DNA of 36,501 nucleotides. Source: Hyphococcus sp. (lineage in GTDB: Bacteria > Pseudomonadota > Alphaproteobacteria > Caulobacterales > Parvularculaceae). The notes under the pieces are model-generated. The model was not told the DNA's origin, did no database searches, and saw nothing but the letters and a program-made list of their open reading frames with translations. Below, one piece after another: positions 24,333 to 32,293 of this stretch. A program made the translations under genes and the position numbers. Location: the NCBI GenBank assembly GCA_021776345.1, contig JAJFGC010000037.1, positions 1 to 36,501 on the forward strand, given 5' to 3'. Numbering within the stretch: position 1 is the stretch's first letter; each line of letters opens with the position of its first letter.

Positions 24333-25030
24333 AAACCGTCATAACGATTAGCGGTTTGGTGCTGGCGGCGAGCTTGGTATTGGGCTTGTGGCTACAGGCA
24401 ATGGGCGTTGGCGCAGAAGGCGATAGTCCGGCAAAATTGGCTGACGAGCTTGGTGTAAGCCGGGCGTTTTGGCCGTTTATTTTTCCAATTTTTGGGTTGT
24501 TGATTTCACTCGGGATCGGGCTGGCGCATTATAAAATCGTTGAACGCGCGATAGCCGGCGGCAAGTTGGAAAAATCACATTTTAGCGCAGCAGCTGGCAT
24601 CGCCTTTGGTGCGGCGTTGGCGGTTTTCATGCACGGTTTCGCAGGGCTTGAACATTTTGATTTGATTACGAAAGAAAGCGCATTGGGCGCGTTTGCAATT
24701 TTAGAGTTCGGCTTTTTCATCGCGCTCGGCAACTATGTCTCGACAGTTAAACTCGGGGCCTCAACCGGACTGCGCACGCCGTGGTCGATGCGCAGCGATC
24801 TTGTGTGGAGGAAAACGCACCGATTTTTGAGTCGGGGCATCGTTCTTGTGTCTTTAGCAGCGTTTGCGCTGTTGTTTTTCGCCCCACCTTATACGGTCAT
24901 AATGACCCATCTCGTTGGCCTGATTTCTGTGAAGTTGAGCGCGGCGGCATATTCGTACTTTACCTGGATGGATGAGGCCAAACATGACCGGAAAAATCGA
25001 GAGCAGGCGGCTTCTCAAAGTCATAGCTGA
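24329..25030 (+). CDS. SdpI-family membrane protein
   Basis: The 233-residue protein has about six membrane helices (roughly 5-26, 47-68, 86-105, 117-139, 168-186 and 188-210). An SdpI signature lies between helices: GLRTPWSMRSDLVWRKTHRF (147-166), preceded by GNYVSTVK. The front part resembles the DUF1648 half of such proteins. Bacillus SdpI gives immunity to the SDP toxin and signals to SdpR. It overlaps the SdpR-like gene by ATGA, so the pair forms a regulatory/immunity-like module. No SdpC-like toxin gene is near. Confidence 0.85.
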   Translation: MKTVITISGLVLAASLVLGLWLQAMGVGAEGDSPAKLADELGVSRAFWPFIFPIFGLLISLGIGLAHYKIVERAIAGGKLEKSHFSAAAGIAFGAALAVFMHGFAGLEHFDLITKESALGAFAILEFGFFIALGNYVSTVKLGASTGLRTPWSMRSDLVWRKTHRFLSRGIVLVSLAAFALLFFAPPYTVIMTHLVGLISVKLSAAAYSYFTWMDEAKHDRKNREQAASQSHS

Positions 25031-25076
25031 ATAAAGCCGGCAAACCGAAACGCCAGTCAACACTAGGAGAATTGAA

Positions 25077-26012
25077 ATGGTTGTTCCAACCAACGCCCGA
25101 ACTGCGCCTGTTTTTGGCCTGTTAATGACTGTAGGCATTCTATTGTCGGCTTGTGCGGTGAACTCCGTACACGTTGCTAAAGAAGACATCGAGTTTTCAC
25201 CTGGACCCGCGATTTGGACTGTCAAAGACAAAGACACCACTGTCCATATATTCGGCGCAGTTGAAGTTGTCCCACCAGAAACAGCATGGCGAAGCGAAGA
25301 ATTTAAGGTAGTATTCGCATCCGCCGAAGCGATTATTTTCGAAACGGACCCGCGGCCTGAGGCTCAAGCAGCCATCGGTCCTATTGTGCAGCAACTCGGG
25401 ATCTACCGTAATGGGCGGACTTTGCGCGGTGCGCTTAACGATGATCAGGAGAGCGAATTGGCGGAAGTCGCGGCGAGTTTGGGTGTTCCTCTTGCAGCAC
25501 TCGATTCGCTTAAGCCCTGGCTTGCTTCGCTCCAGTTGGGTTCACTAAATGCACAAAAACAGGGATACACAGGCTGGATCAATATTTTCAGCGAAATCGA
25601 TGCGGACGCGAGTGCGGCGGGAAAAGAAATCAGGTTTCTTGAAGAAACGCGCGCGGTTTTGCTCCAGGCGATTAGCGACTTACCCGAAGAGACGCATGTG
25701 AAAATGCTGGTCACTACGGCGCGGCAGATCAAAAACAACCCTGAGCCAGCGTCCGAAGCTGCGGCGGTCTGGTTGGATGGGGACGTCAAAAGACTTGAAG
25801 AGTTATTTCATGGGCCGGGTCAGTGGGCGGATGACGTTGTTTACGACGCACTCGTCGTAAAAAGAAACCAAAAATGGGTTCAAGACATTGAAGCTACAAT
25901 GGCGAATAAAAAAGGCGTGTACCTCTATGTTATCGGAACAGGTCATGTGCTGGGTGAAGACAGCATGATCATGATGCTGGATGACAAGCGCTTTCCAGTA
26001 GATCGTTACTAA
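25077..26012 (+). CDS. TraB/GumN-family lipoprotein with one altered GxxH motif
   Basis: The product is 311 residues from the ATG at 25077 (TAGGAG upstream). The signal ends in a lipobox (LLSACAV, Cys26). The N-terminal motif region AIWTVKDKDTTVHIFGAVEVV aligns with the ALWxVxDxDTTIYLFGTVHVL start of GumN proteins, and YVIGTGHVLGEDS near the end is the second conserved GxxH block. In this family both blocks normally end in His; here the first is GAVE, with Glu63 in place of His. The TIKI/TraB/GumN clan contains metal-dependent proteases that use both His residues, so activity is doubtful or changed. It follows the SdpI gene by 46 bases and may belong to that operon. Confidence 0.82.
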   Translation: MVVPTNARTAPVFGLLMTVGILLSACAVNSVHVAKEDIEFSPGPAIWTVKDKDTTVHIFGAVEVVPPETAWRSEEFKVVFASAEAIIFETDPRPEAQAAIGPIVQQLGIYRNGRTLRGALNDDQESELAEVAASLGVPLAALDSLKPWLASLQLGSLNAQKQGYTGWINIFSEIDADASAAGKEIRFLEETRAVLLQAISDLPEETHVKMLVTTARQIKNNPEPASEAAAVWLDGDVKRLEELFHGPGQWADDVVYDALVVKRNQKWVQDIEATMANKKGVYLYVIGTGHVLGEDSMIMMLDDKRFPVDRY

Positions 26013-26101
26013 GCTGCGAGTCGGCCCAATCACGCAACGAATCCTGTGCGCGGATTAATTTTCTTCAACGTATGGATTCATATCTGAGAAGGAAATAGAG
26101 G

Positions 26102-26707
26102 ATGATGAACTGGTTGAATAACAGCATTGAAAAGGCTGGGTGGGTTCGCTTCTTTCTATGGCTTGCAGTGAATATTGGTTATTCCGTTTGGGCGTTTCTC
26201 TCACCGGGACCTTGGCGTAATATCGCCGCGGCTACTGGAGATGGCGACGCGGGCGACTTGGCGCAAGTACCGAAAATACCGGAGATCATGCCAGGGTTTC
26301 CCTCCGGCGAGCCAGGGGCCTCCCTGAATAAAATGTCCGAAATCATCGATCAGTATATATTGTTTCAGGCAATTGATATTCCTTATGCGATCATCAGCAT
26401 GATGATGGCAATCGCAGCTATTTCCATTGGCCTTAAACGATTTAACCTTGGCCGTGGCCCCGTAAAATTTGTTCTATTGCTCCCGATGATATATTTTGTC
26501 TCTGAGCTTGTCGAAAACTCGCTCCTGGCTGCCATGGCAGGCGGGTATATCCCTGACCAGGGTTTAACCGTTCTGTTGCAGCAGTCGGCAACAACCGCAA
26601 AATTTGTCACCGATGGCCTGACGTCATTTGCAATAGCCATTTCAATTTTGGCGGCGATAGGGGCCGCATTTTTTTCTTTGTTCAAGCGGAAAAAGCCCGC
26701 AGCATGA
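26102..26707 (+). CDS. unknown membrane protein with four helices
   Basis: The product is 201 residues from ATG 26102; a second ATG follows at once, with AAGGAAATAGAGG upstream. I do not recognise it. About four hydrophobic segments are visible (roughly 17-34, 90-112, 121-145 and 170-193). Between the first and second is a polar loop rich in Gly/Pro (VPKIPEIMPGFPSGEPG) that is probably extracytoplasmic. The tail is basic (FKRKKPAA). It lies 89 bases after the GumN-like gene on the same strand. Confidence 0.7.
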   Translation: MMNWLNNSIEKAGWVRFFLWLAVNIGYSVWAFLSPGPWRNIAAATGDGDAGDLAQVPKIPEIMPGFPSGEPGASLNKMSEIIDQYILFQAIDIPYAIISMMMAIAAISIGLKRFNLGRGPVKFVLLLPMIYFVSELVENSLLAAMAGGYIPDQGLTVLLQQSATTAKFVTDGLTSFAIAISILAAIGAAFFSLFKRKKPAA

Positions 26708-26846
26708 AATCGATAAGGCGAGAAGATAAAATTCCGGTCGCGATTGGGCATTCTGGATTTGGTTCTTCGACGTTTGATTGTAGAATGGACGGAGTATTTG
26801 GCCCGTCACCTGTGCGAAATTATCGATACTGAGAATGGAGAGACCT

Positions 26847-26972
26847 ATGAATAAGCACCCGCGAAAAATTGCGCTGATCGTTGTGATGATTGTAATAGCA
26901 GTGGGCCTGACCCAAAGCGGTCAACATGGTCAAATTTTCGGTCTCGTGAGTGAATTTTTTGGCGTCAAATGA
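26847..26972 (+). CDS. 41-residue small membrane protein
   Basis: An ATG at 26847 follows GGAGAG (26837-26842) at good spacing. The frame gives a basic start (MNKHPRK), one hydrophobic helix (IALIVVMIVIAVGL) and a short polar tail ending FFGVK. No homologue comes to mind. The ribosome site and clean membrane-peptide layout make it credible, but it is short enough to be chance. Confidence 0.5.
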   Translation: MNKHPRKIALIVVMIVIAVGLTQSGQHGQIFGLVSEFFGVK

Positions 26973-27154
26973 TTGCGTTGGCCACCAGCGGTTGCGAACG
27001 ATCGTACACTGCCTGGAAGCTAGGCGATGCGCGATCATCCGCGCCTTGCCGCAATTATGAGTGGGAACAAATTGGCGAACGAGCGCGCGTTGCCTATTGA
27101 ATAAATAAGACGGCGTATGGCAAGGCTCACCGAACTTTGATACGGAAAAACTTT

Positions 27155-27850
27155 ATGTTGGTCTTAACAAAAGAACTACGAAGAACGACAAACGTCCTAC
27201 TAGCTCTATTGGTGCTCGGAGTGTGGGGATTGCTAATTAGTCAGTTCATACCGAAGTCATTCGCTGTTTTTAATGACGCGACTAAACTCCAATCGGCCAG
27301 TTTTAAGACGCTGACTGTAGAACGGATAAATGTCGTTGACCCGGATGGGACGCTACGCCTTGCTATCGCAAACCGGGCTCATCCGCCTGATCTAATCTAT
27401 CGCGGAAAAACCTACCCAAAGCGCAGTATCGACGATCTTGTCGGATTCATTTTCTATGAAGCTGATGGTGATGAAGCAGGCGGTCTTGGGCTAGCCCAGT
27501 TGCGCGATAGCAAGCAAACGGCTTTTATTTTCGATTACACTCACCAACTCACTGATGGCATAGGTATCGTCAAGCGCGAAGCCGATGATGGCGCTGGTTG
27601 GAAATCTGGATTTTTTATCAGTGACCGCCGCCCACATGAACCTGGCGACATAAAGAGCAGTCAGGGCGTGGAAAGGGTCTGGTTGTCCAATGAGAACCAG
27701 AATGCAGCCTTAGTCATTTCTGATCCTGTAGGTCGACCGCGTATACGTATTGGTGTGGATGAAGCTGGTGTGCCGGCTATTCAAATGTTCGATGACAACG
27801 GCGCCATAGTGTTCGCTGCGACTGAAAGTTCCCAAAAGGGCGCGAATTGA
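27155..27850 (+). CDS. unknown single-pass membrane-anchored protein
   Basis: The product is 231 residues from ATG 27155 (a TTG at 27137 would add six). A basic N-terminus leads into one hydrophobic helix (VLLALLVLGVWGLLISQFI, about 14-32), so most of the protein lies outside the cytoplasm. The rest is beta-rich with repeated strand words: LTVERINVVDPDGTLRLAI, then GVERVWLSNENQNAALVI, then PRIRIGVDEAGVPAIQMFD. I recall similar ERINVVxPDGTLRxxIxN proteins in many bacteria, all unnamed. No function is proposed. Confidence 0.72.
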   Translation: MLVLTKELRRTTNVLLALLVLGVWGLLISQFIPKSFAVFNDATKLQSASFKTLTVERINVVDPDGTLRLAIANRAHPPDLIYRGKTYPKRSIDDLVGFIFYEADGDEAGGLGLAQLRDSKQTAFIFDYTHQLTDGIGIVKREADDGAGWKSGFFISDRRPHEPGDIKSSQGVERVWLSNENQNAALVISDPVGRPRIRIGVDEAGVPAIQMFDDNGAIVFAATESSQKGAN

Positions 27851-28004
27851 TTGCAGACGTTTCAACGACAGCAAGAGCATAGCAAATTAGGGTGTGCCTA
27901 ATCCCGCAAAAAAGTAGTACTCTCAACTAAGTTGGTTTCCAATTTTTGAGGCTTAAGTGATACGCTTGTTTCCCAAACGCAAACAGAAAAAGCCGTCAAC
28001 GAAA

Positions 28005-28306
28005 ATGAGTAAGATATATATAATCTTGGTTGCTGCAGCCGCGATAATTCAAACCCCAGTCTTCGCCGCGTCGAAAGATGCAACGACGTATGAAAGCGCT
28101 TCTAACGGTAGTGAGCTGAAAGCGTGTATCAACCTTGGCGTTCTTTATCGCCATGCGACGGCGTCGCACGGGACGACGTTAAAGCGCCGGCGCTCTATCG
28201 TCGCGCCTGTGACGGTGGCAAGAAGTTCGCATGTGGTTATGTCGGCGACATGCTCTATCGCGGCGGAAAATTACTGCCCCAACATTTTAAATGCGGAAAT
28301 AAGTGA
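28005..28306 (+). pseudogene. Sel1-repeat secreted protein, frameshifted
   Basis: From ATG 28005 a signal peptide is read (MSKIYIILVAAAAIIQTPVFA), then a Sel1-like repeat start ACINLGVLYRH. At about 28154 the frame must shift; adding one G to CATGCGACGG gives RHGDGVARDDVKAPALYRRA and a second half CGYVGDMLYRGG, ending at 28306. That is a standard Sel1 repeat (AxxxLGxLYxxGxGVxxDxxKAxxLYRRAC). As given, the first frame runs on with unrelated residues to 28310. The start is not certain; GTG 27957 is also in frame. Confidence 0.6.
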
Positions 28307-28371
28307 GTAGGACCCGTTGGTACGCAGTTAGCTTGGTTTCTTCGGATACATTGCGACGGTGTTTGGGTAGG

Positions 28372-28800
28372 CTATCTTTTCAGCGCCCCAAGTATTTTCT
28401 TCAGGTCATTCGCTATCCGTTTTGTTTCTGCTGCATCCAAATTTTCATCCAATACTTGATTGATAAGGTTGAACGGCTTTTTCATTTTGCGGAGGGCTGT
28501 CAATCCGGTCTTTGTTGGCTTGAGTTGCCAAATCCGGCTGTCGGTTTTTGATCGTTGCTTGGTAATGTACCCGGCATTTTGGAGTCTAGCCGCCATAGTC
28601 GTAATGGCGCTCTCCCGCTGAGATAATTGATCCGCTAACTCCCGCTGACTAACGGAGCCTTCCTTAGCAATAATGGACAGCGCCGCCGCCTGCGCAGTTG
28701 TCAGGCCGCCGGCTTCCATAAGGGCCTTATCAGCCTTTTTTTTGAGCCGGTGCGCAACAAGCTGTATCAAAAAGTATAATCGGTGATCGGACGCTGACAT
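28372..28800 (-). CDS. MarR-family transcriptional regulator
   Basis: The product is 142 residues from ATG 28800; in-frame ATGs at 28824 and 28836 are alternatives and all three lack a strong ribosome site. The winged helix is clear: LTTAQAAALSIIAKEGSVSQ, then LADQLSQRESAITTMAARLQ, then QRSKTDSRIWQLKPTKTG (the basic wing). Helices at both ends provide the dimer. It is divergent from the amidohydrolase-exporter-phosphodiesterase genes, with a perfect palindrome in the gap. Confidence 0.9.
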   Translation of the reverse strand: MSASDHRLYFLIQLVAHRLKKKADKALMEAGGLTTAQAAALSIIAKEGSVSQRELADQLSQRESAITTMAARLQNAGYITKQRSKTDSRIWQLKPTKTGLTALRKMKKPFNLINQVLDENLDAAETKRIANDLKKILGALKR

Positions 28801-28840
28801 TGTGACGTCTATATCCTTGACAGCCATTCTGCACAATATG

Positions 28841-28854
28841 CTACATATATGTAG
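28841..28854. promoter_or_regulatory. 14-bp perfect palindrome, candidate MarR operator
   Basis: CTACATATATGTAG is self-complementary along its full length and lies 23 bases before the amidohydrolase ATG and 40 bases before the marR start. Its place between divergent genes suggests it is the MarR binding site governing both directions. Confidence 0.65.
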
Positions 28855-28876
28855 TGTTTCGTGTAGGATTTGAATT

Positions 28877-29689
28877 ATGGGCGCGATCGATGTCTGGGCT
28901 CAACTGACAACGGACCGCATGGCGGCAGCGCCGTGGATGGCCACATTGCTGCGTTGGACGAAGCAAACCGAAGCGCCAGTGACCCCATCTGTTGCGACGA
29001 CCCTCAAGGCGATGGACGATGCAGGCGTCGACATTTCGCTTCTTTCAGCATGGTACGGGCCCAGCGGTTCGCTTATCAGCAACGAAGAGGTCAGCAATCA
29101 AATTGACGAAGCGCCAACGCGGTTTCGTGGTTTGGCAAGCGCAGACCTTTCCAATCCAATCGAAGCTGTCCGCGAAATTCGGAATTTTGTAGATGGCGGG
29201 AAATTTGTTGGCGTTCGTATTGTGCCGTGGCTCTGGGATATGCCGCCCAATCACCGACTCTATTATCCGATTTACGCGGCATGCGTTGAGCTTGGCGTTC
29301 CGGTCTGCACACAGATTGGCCACACAGGACCGTTGTTGAGGTCAGAGACCGGCCGTCCGATTCCTTACGTAGAAGATGTCCTGTTGGATTTTCCGGATCT
29401 TGTTGTCGTTGGCGGTCATGTCGGTTTCCCATGGATCGACGAGCTGATTTCCCTAACCATCAAGTTCCCAAACTTTTATATAGATACATCCGCTTATGTC
29501 CTGCACCGGCTGCCGCCAAATTTTGTTTCCTTTATGAAGGGTATTGGTTCGGACCGCGTGATGTTTGGGACAAATTGGCCCATGTTATCTCCGGCAAAGT
29601 GCCTGAAGGAAATAAGCTCATTGAAGTTGTCGAAGGCTCAGGAGGATGCATTCCTTTTTGGTAACGCGCACCGCGCTTTCAGACTTTGA
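28877..29689 (+). CDS. amidohydrolase-2 family protein lacking the N-terminal HxH
   Basis: The 270-residue protein has a TIM-barrel layout of the amidohydrolase-related (PF04909-type) family. It starts MGAIDVWAQ where classical members have an HxH metal site. Later landmarks are VGVRIVPWLWDMPPN, CTQIGHTGPL, VVVGGHVGFPW, FYIDTSAYVLHRLPP and FGTNWPM (Asn where FGTDxP is usual). I recall a subfamily with the same IDVWAQ start and same later words, so this looks like a conserved variant rather than decay. Metal use and substrate are unknown. The stop overlaps the EamA gene start (TTGA), and the gene is first in a MarR-controlled operon. Confidence 0.83.
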   Translation: MGAIDVWAQLTTDRMAAAPWMATLLRWTKQTEAPVTPSVATTLKAMDDAGVDISLLSAWYGPSGSLISNEEVSNQIDEAPTRFRGLASADLSNPIEAVREIRNFVDGGKFVGVRIVPWLWDMPPNHRLYYPIYAACVELGVPVCTQIGHTGPLLRSETGRPIPYVEDVLLDFPDLVVVGGHVGFPWIDELISLTIKFPNFYIDTSAYVLHRLPPNFVSFMKGIGSDRVMFGTNWPMLSPAKCLKEISSLKLSKAQEDAFLFGNAHRAFRL

Positions 29690-30531
29690 ATGAAAATATG
29701 GAAATGGCGGGGACATTTGCGGCGATCTTCTCCGCCGCATCTCAAGCTGTTGTGCATATGATCTGGAAATCGGCTGGCGACAAACTGGTGATCCGGGCGC
29801 TCATCGGCGTGATTGCGATGGTCGTCATGGCGCCGTTCGTTTTTTTCGTTAAATTGCCAACCATTGATCTTTGGGGCTGGATTGCGATTTCGGTGATGCT
29901 CCACCTGATCTATCAGCTTGTCTTGATTGAGGCCTACAAGGCGCTTGATTTTTCTGTTGCCTATCCGTTGGCGCGCGGTATCGCGCCAATTGCGACGGCT
30001 TTATTGGGCGTGGCGTTGCTGGGCGACCGACTAAACCTGTTTGAAATGTTCGGCATCATCGGCGTTAGCGCCGGGTTGGCGACCATATCTTTTGGCGCAC
30101 GTCCCCATCGCAATGGATTAATTGCAGCGATCGCGGCAGGCTTGTTGACGACCGCCTATTCACTTGTTGACGCGCAAGGCATACGGTTGGCTGAGCACGC
30201 TATAACTTTCATCGCCTGGTTTTTTGTCCTTGATGGCATAGGCATTTTGGTGATTTCGACCGTTAAGCGCGGAAAAGTGTTACCGCAGCTGATGAAAGCA
30301 GAAGGCCTGCGCGCCATCGCCGGCGGCGGCATTTCGATTATTGGGTATTCCGGAGCGCTCATCGCGTTGCGATTGATTGCCGTCGGTGCCGCCACCGCAC
30401 TGAGGGAAACCAGTGTTGTCTTTGCAGCACTATTGGCGCGTATTTTTCTGAATGAAAAAATCCCCACCCAACGCCTTGCGGGCATCGCAATGATTGTTTC
30501 TGGATCAGTATTAATCGCCCTAAAGTATTAA
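29686..30531 (+). CDS. EamA/DMT-family transporter
   Basis: The product is 281 residues if the TTG at 29686 is used, or 277 from ATG 29698. Ten hydrophobic helices in two EamA halves are seen, with YPLARGIAPIATALLGVALLGD at the end of the first and ALRETSVVFAALLARIFLNEK at the end of the second, the usual repeat signature of drug/metabolite transporters. It overlaps the amidohydrolase stop and precedes a phosphodiesterase gene by 42 bases, so it may carry the substrate or product of the amidohydrolase. Confidence 0.88.
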   Translation: MNENMEMAGTFAAIFSAASQAVVHMIWKSAGDKLVIRALIGVIAMVVMAPFVFFVKLPTIDLWGWIAISVMLHLIYQLVLIEAYKALDFSVAYPLARGIAPIATALLGVALLGDRLNLFEMFGIIGVSAGLATISFGARPHRNGLIAAIAAGLLTTAYSLVDAQGIRLAEHAITFIAWFFVLDGIGILVISTVKRGKVLPQLMKAEGLRAIAGGGISIIGYSGALIALRLIAVGAATALRETSVVFAALLARIFLNEKIPTQRLAGIAMIVSGSVLIALKY

Positions 30532-30573
30532 CTCCGGCAGAAAATAAATCTCGAAATGGAGGGATCAAAAACA

Positions 30574-31374
30574 ATGCGCATCCTACATATCACGGACCTA
30601 CATATACTAGCCGATCCTGGCGCCCATATGCTCGGTGTTGACACATTTGTGACTCTCAAATCTGTTTTGGCGGAATTACGCAGTATCACGCCGATGCCGA
30701 ACATGATTATTGCGACCGGGGACCTGTCTGAAGATGGTACGGTTAAATCATACAAACGATTGCGGACGCTATTGGTTGATCTCGATCTCCCGGTGTTTGT
30801 CCTTCCGGGAAACCACGATGATGTTGATCATATTCAAGAAGGGTTGACCGGCGGCCCGATCAAAATGGAGTTTCTACACCATGTGGGGGGCTGGGGATTT
30901 GTATTCCTAAACTCGCAGATTGTGGGTCAATCGAATGGCCGTGTTTCAGATTCTGAGATGAAGAAGTTGAAAGCGGTATTGAACGAGAATCCTGATAGGC
31001 CATTTCTGATATCGGTGCATCATACCTCCGTCAGGCCCTGTCCAGATGAAGACTGTCATCTTCTCAATACCGGCGACTTATTGTCAATTGTGGAAAGACA
31101 TCCCAATGCGCGTGCTGTAATCGGAGGGCATACTCATACTGAGGCGATAGTTGATCACAAGCACCTCAGGTTGATGACAACACCGTCAACCTGCATACAA
31201 TGCGTTCACCCAACTGCAGAAGAATTCCATTCTTCAAAAGACAGGTCAAAACTTCACAAATGGGACTCGTCATTCCTCGGTTTCAGGTTCCTTGACATTA
31301 TGCCCGACGGCCAAATTGAAACGGTTGTTCATAAGATTGTGAGCCCGGAAACCGCTCGTCCGCCGGGCCGATGA
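30574..31374 (+). CDS. cpdA: CpdA-like calcineurin-type phosphodiesterase
   Basis: The product is 266 residues from ATG 30574, chosen because GGAGGG is about 10 bases upstream; an ATG at 30556 lies before that site. All metallophosphoesterase motifs are present: ITDLHI, ATGDLSEDG, PGNHDD, SVHHTS and GGHTHTE, giving the two-metal centre. The order and length fit class III cyclic-nucleotide phosphodiesterases such as CpdA, which hydrolyse cAMP. A nucleotide substrate is likely, but cAMP itself is inferred. It is last in the MarR-linked operon. Confidence 0.87.
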   Translation: MRILHITDLHILADPGAHMLGVDTFVTLKSVLAELRSITPMPNMIIATGDLSEDGTVKSYKRLRTLLVDLDLPVFVLPGNHDDVDHIQEGLTGGPIKMEFLHHVGGWGFVFLNSQIVGQSNGRVSDSEMKKLKAVLNENPDRPFLISVHHTSVRPCPDEDCHLLNTGDLLSIVERHPNARAVIGGHTHTEAIVDHKHLRLMTTPSTCIQCVHPTAEEFHSSKDRSKLHKWDSSFLGFRFLDIMPDGQIETVVHKIVSPETARPPGR

Positions 31375-31717
31375 TTGTAAATTCATTATAGCGACAATTT
31401 CAACATCGGATTCAATTGGACGCATGAAGGAGCGATTCAAACAGTGTGCGAATGCATCGGTGATGCGAAACGATTCGACAAGCGATGCGCGACGCGATGA
31501 TGGCGGCAGCCGGAAGGGGACACAGAAGAAAGAATGCAGCGACTAATATTTCCTATAACCGCATCGCCTGCGGCGATCTATTTTGCCTACAATAAAAAGT
31601 TTGCCCCGTTCGTTTTGTCGAACATTCAACAGGAATATAAGATGCTGAATAAAATGAGTCCACACCACAGCGCTTAGAGAAATTTGTCGCCTTTGGAGGC
31701 GTAGCTGTTGAGTTTAA
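31375..31717. other. 343-base gap between cpdA and the IS remnant, no clear gene
   Basis: Only short frames occur, such as a 40-codon plus frame from about 31424 rich in Arg/Asp/Ser, with no family resemblance. I see no strong terminator after cpdA. The DNA may be a junction between chromosomal sequence and the mobile region. Confidence 0.35.
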
Positions 31718-31983
31718 CTGCAAAAATTGTCTAACGGAGTTGTCCATGGCGGAGATAACTCTGGCCGACACAGCGCCATGTCGAGCACATCAATGCGCAC
31801 CTTGTCTGGGATGCGGTTCCATGCGCGAGGCGGGCCTGAAAGTTTGTCTTCAAGGCCTTCTTCGCCAAACCGTTGATACAAGTCACACCAACGATAAAAT
31901 GTTGATCTCGATACGCCAATCTTATCGAGCGTGCGTCTCGCCGAGAGACGCGAGTGCTCGACCAAGTGAATAATCTCCAGCTT
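31714..31983 (-). pseudogene. IS3-family OrfB N-terminal fragment
   Basis: In the other frame the DNA reads KLEIIHLVEHSRLSARRTL, then GVSRSTFYRWCDLYQ, then GPPRAWNRIPDKVR and CRPELSP, which is the N-terminal helix-turn-helix of an IS3 OrfB transposase. Just after ELSP it meets the terminal inverted repeat, so the catalytic DDE domain is absent. Confidence 0.8.
31718..31739 (+). repeat. terminal inverted repeat (right end relative to transposase reading)
   Basis: This starts CTGCAAAAATTG and ends TCTAACGGAG. It pairs with the copy at 32243-32264 at 16 of 22 positions. Confidence 0.75.
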
Positions 31984-32206
31984 TTAACCTCTTTTTGCCT
32001 GCCTCCAGAAACTCTTTCGACCAACTGTAATAGAGGCTCTGCGCAATACCCTCGCGACGGCAAAGCTCGGCGATTGAATATTCGCCGCATAAGCCCTCCA
32101 GAACAATGCGGATCTTTTCCTCTGTCGCGTGGCGTTTGCACGTCGCACGGCGGATGTCCTTGACGGTTTTTTCGGCCGATTGATGCGGCCCGGATTTACG
32201 TCGCAT
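31922..32206 (-). pseudogene. IS3-family OrfA (truncated)
   Basis: From ATG 32206 the protein starts MRRKSGPHQSAEKTVKDIRR and has the helix-turn-helix of IS3 OrfA: TEEKIRIVLEGLCGEYSIAE, then LCRREGIAQSLYYSWSKEFL. After EAGKKRL (about 31985) the normal sequence ends, and the frame runs on over OrfB DNA in the wrong phase to a stop at 31922. The leucine-zipper end of OrfA is missing. Confidence 0.8.
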
Positions 32207-32242
32207 CTTAACTCCTCCTCAGAGCTACGATGAACCAAAACC

Positions 32243-32264
32243 CTCCGTTAGAAAATCACCTCAG
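32243..32264 (-). repeat. terminal inverted repeat (left end relative to transposase reading)
   Basis: Read on the minus strand it starts CTGAGGTGATTT and ends TCTAACGGAG. It lies 37 bases upstream of the OrfA start, the expected distance for an IS3-family left end. Confidence 0.75.
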
Positions 32265-32293
32265 AAAGTCCCATGATCGCTGACGGGTTACAA

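Larger units (their letters stand above)
31718..32264 (-). mobile_element. internally deleted IS3-family element (547 bp)
   Basis: The element is bounded by inverted ends at 31718-31739 and 32243-32264 that agree at 16 of 22 positions and share TCTAACGGAG at the inner side. Inside, read leftward, are most of OrfA and the first part of OrfB of an IS3-type transposase, joined by a deletion, with the rest of OrfB including the DDE catalytic core removed. No clear target duplication flanks it. It cannot move by itself but could be mobilised by a full-length relative. Confidence 0.78.

Noticed and set aside
31700-32280. Target-site duplication flanking the IS3 derivative
   Set aside because: The 3-5 bases next to the two ends do not match, so no duplication can be claimed.
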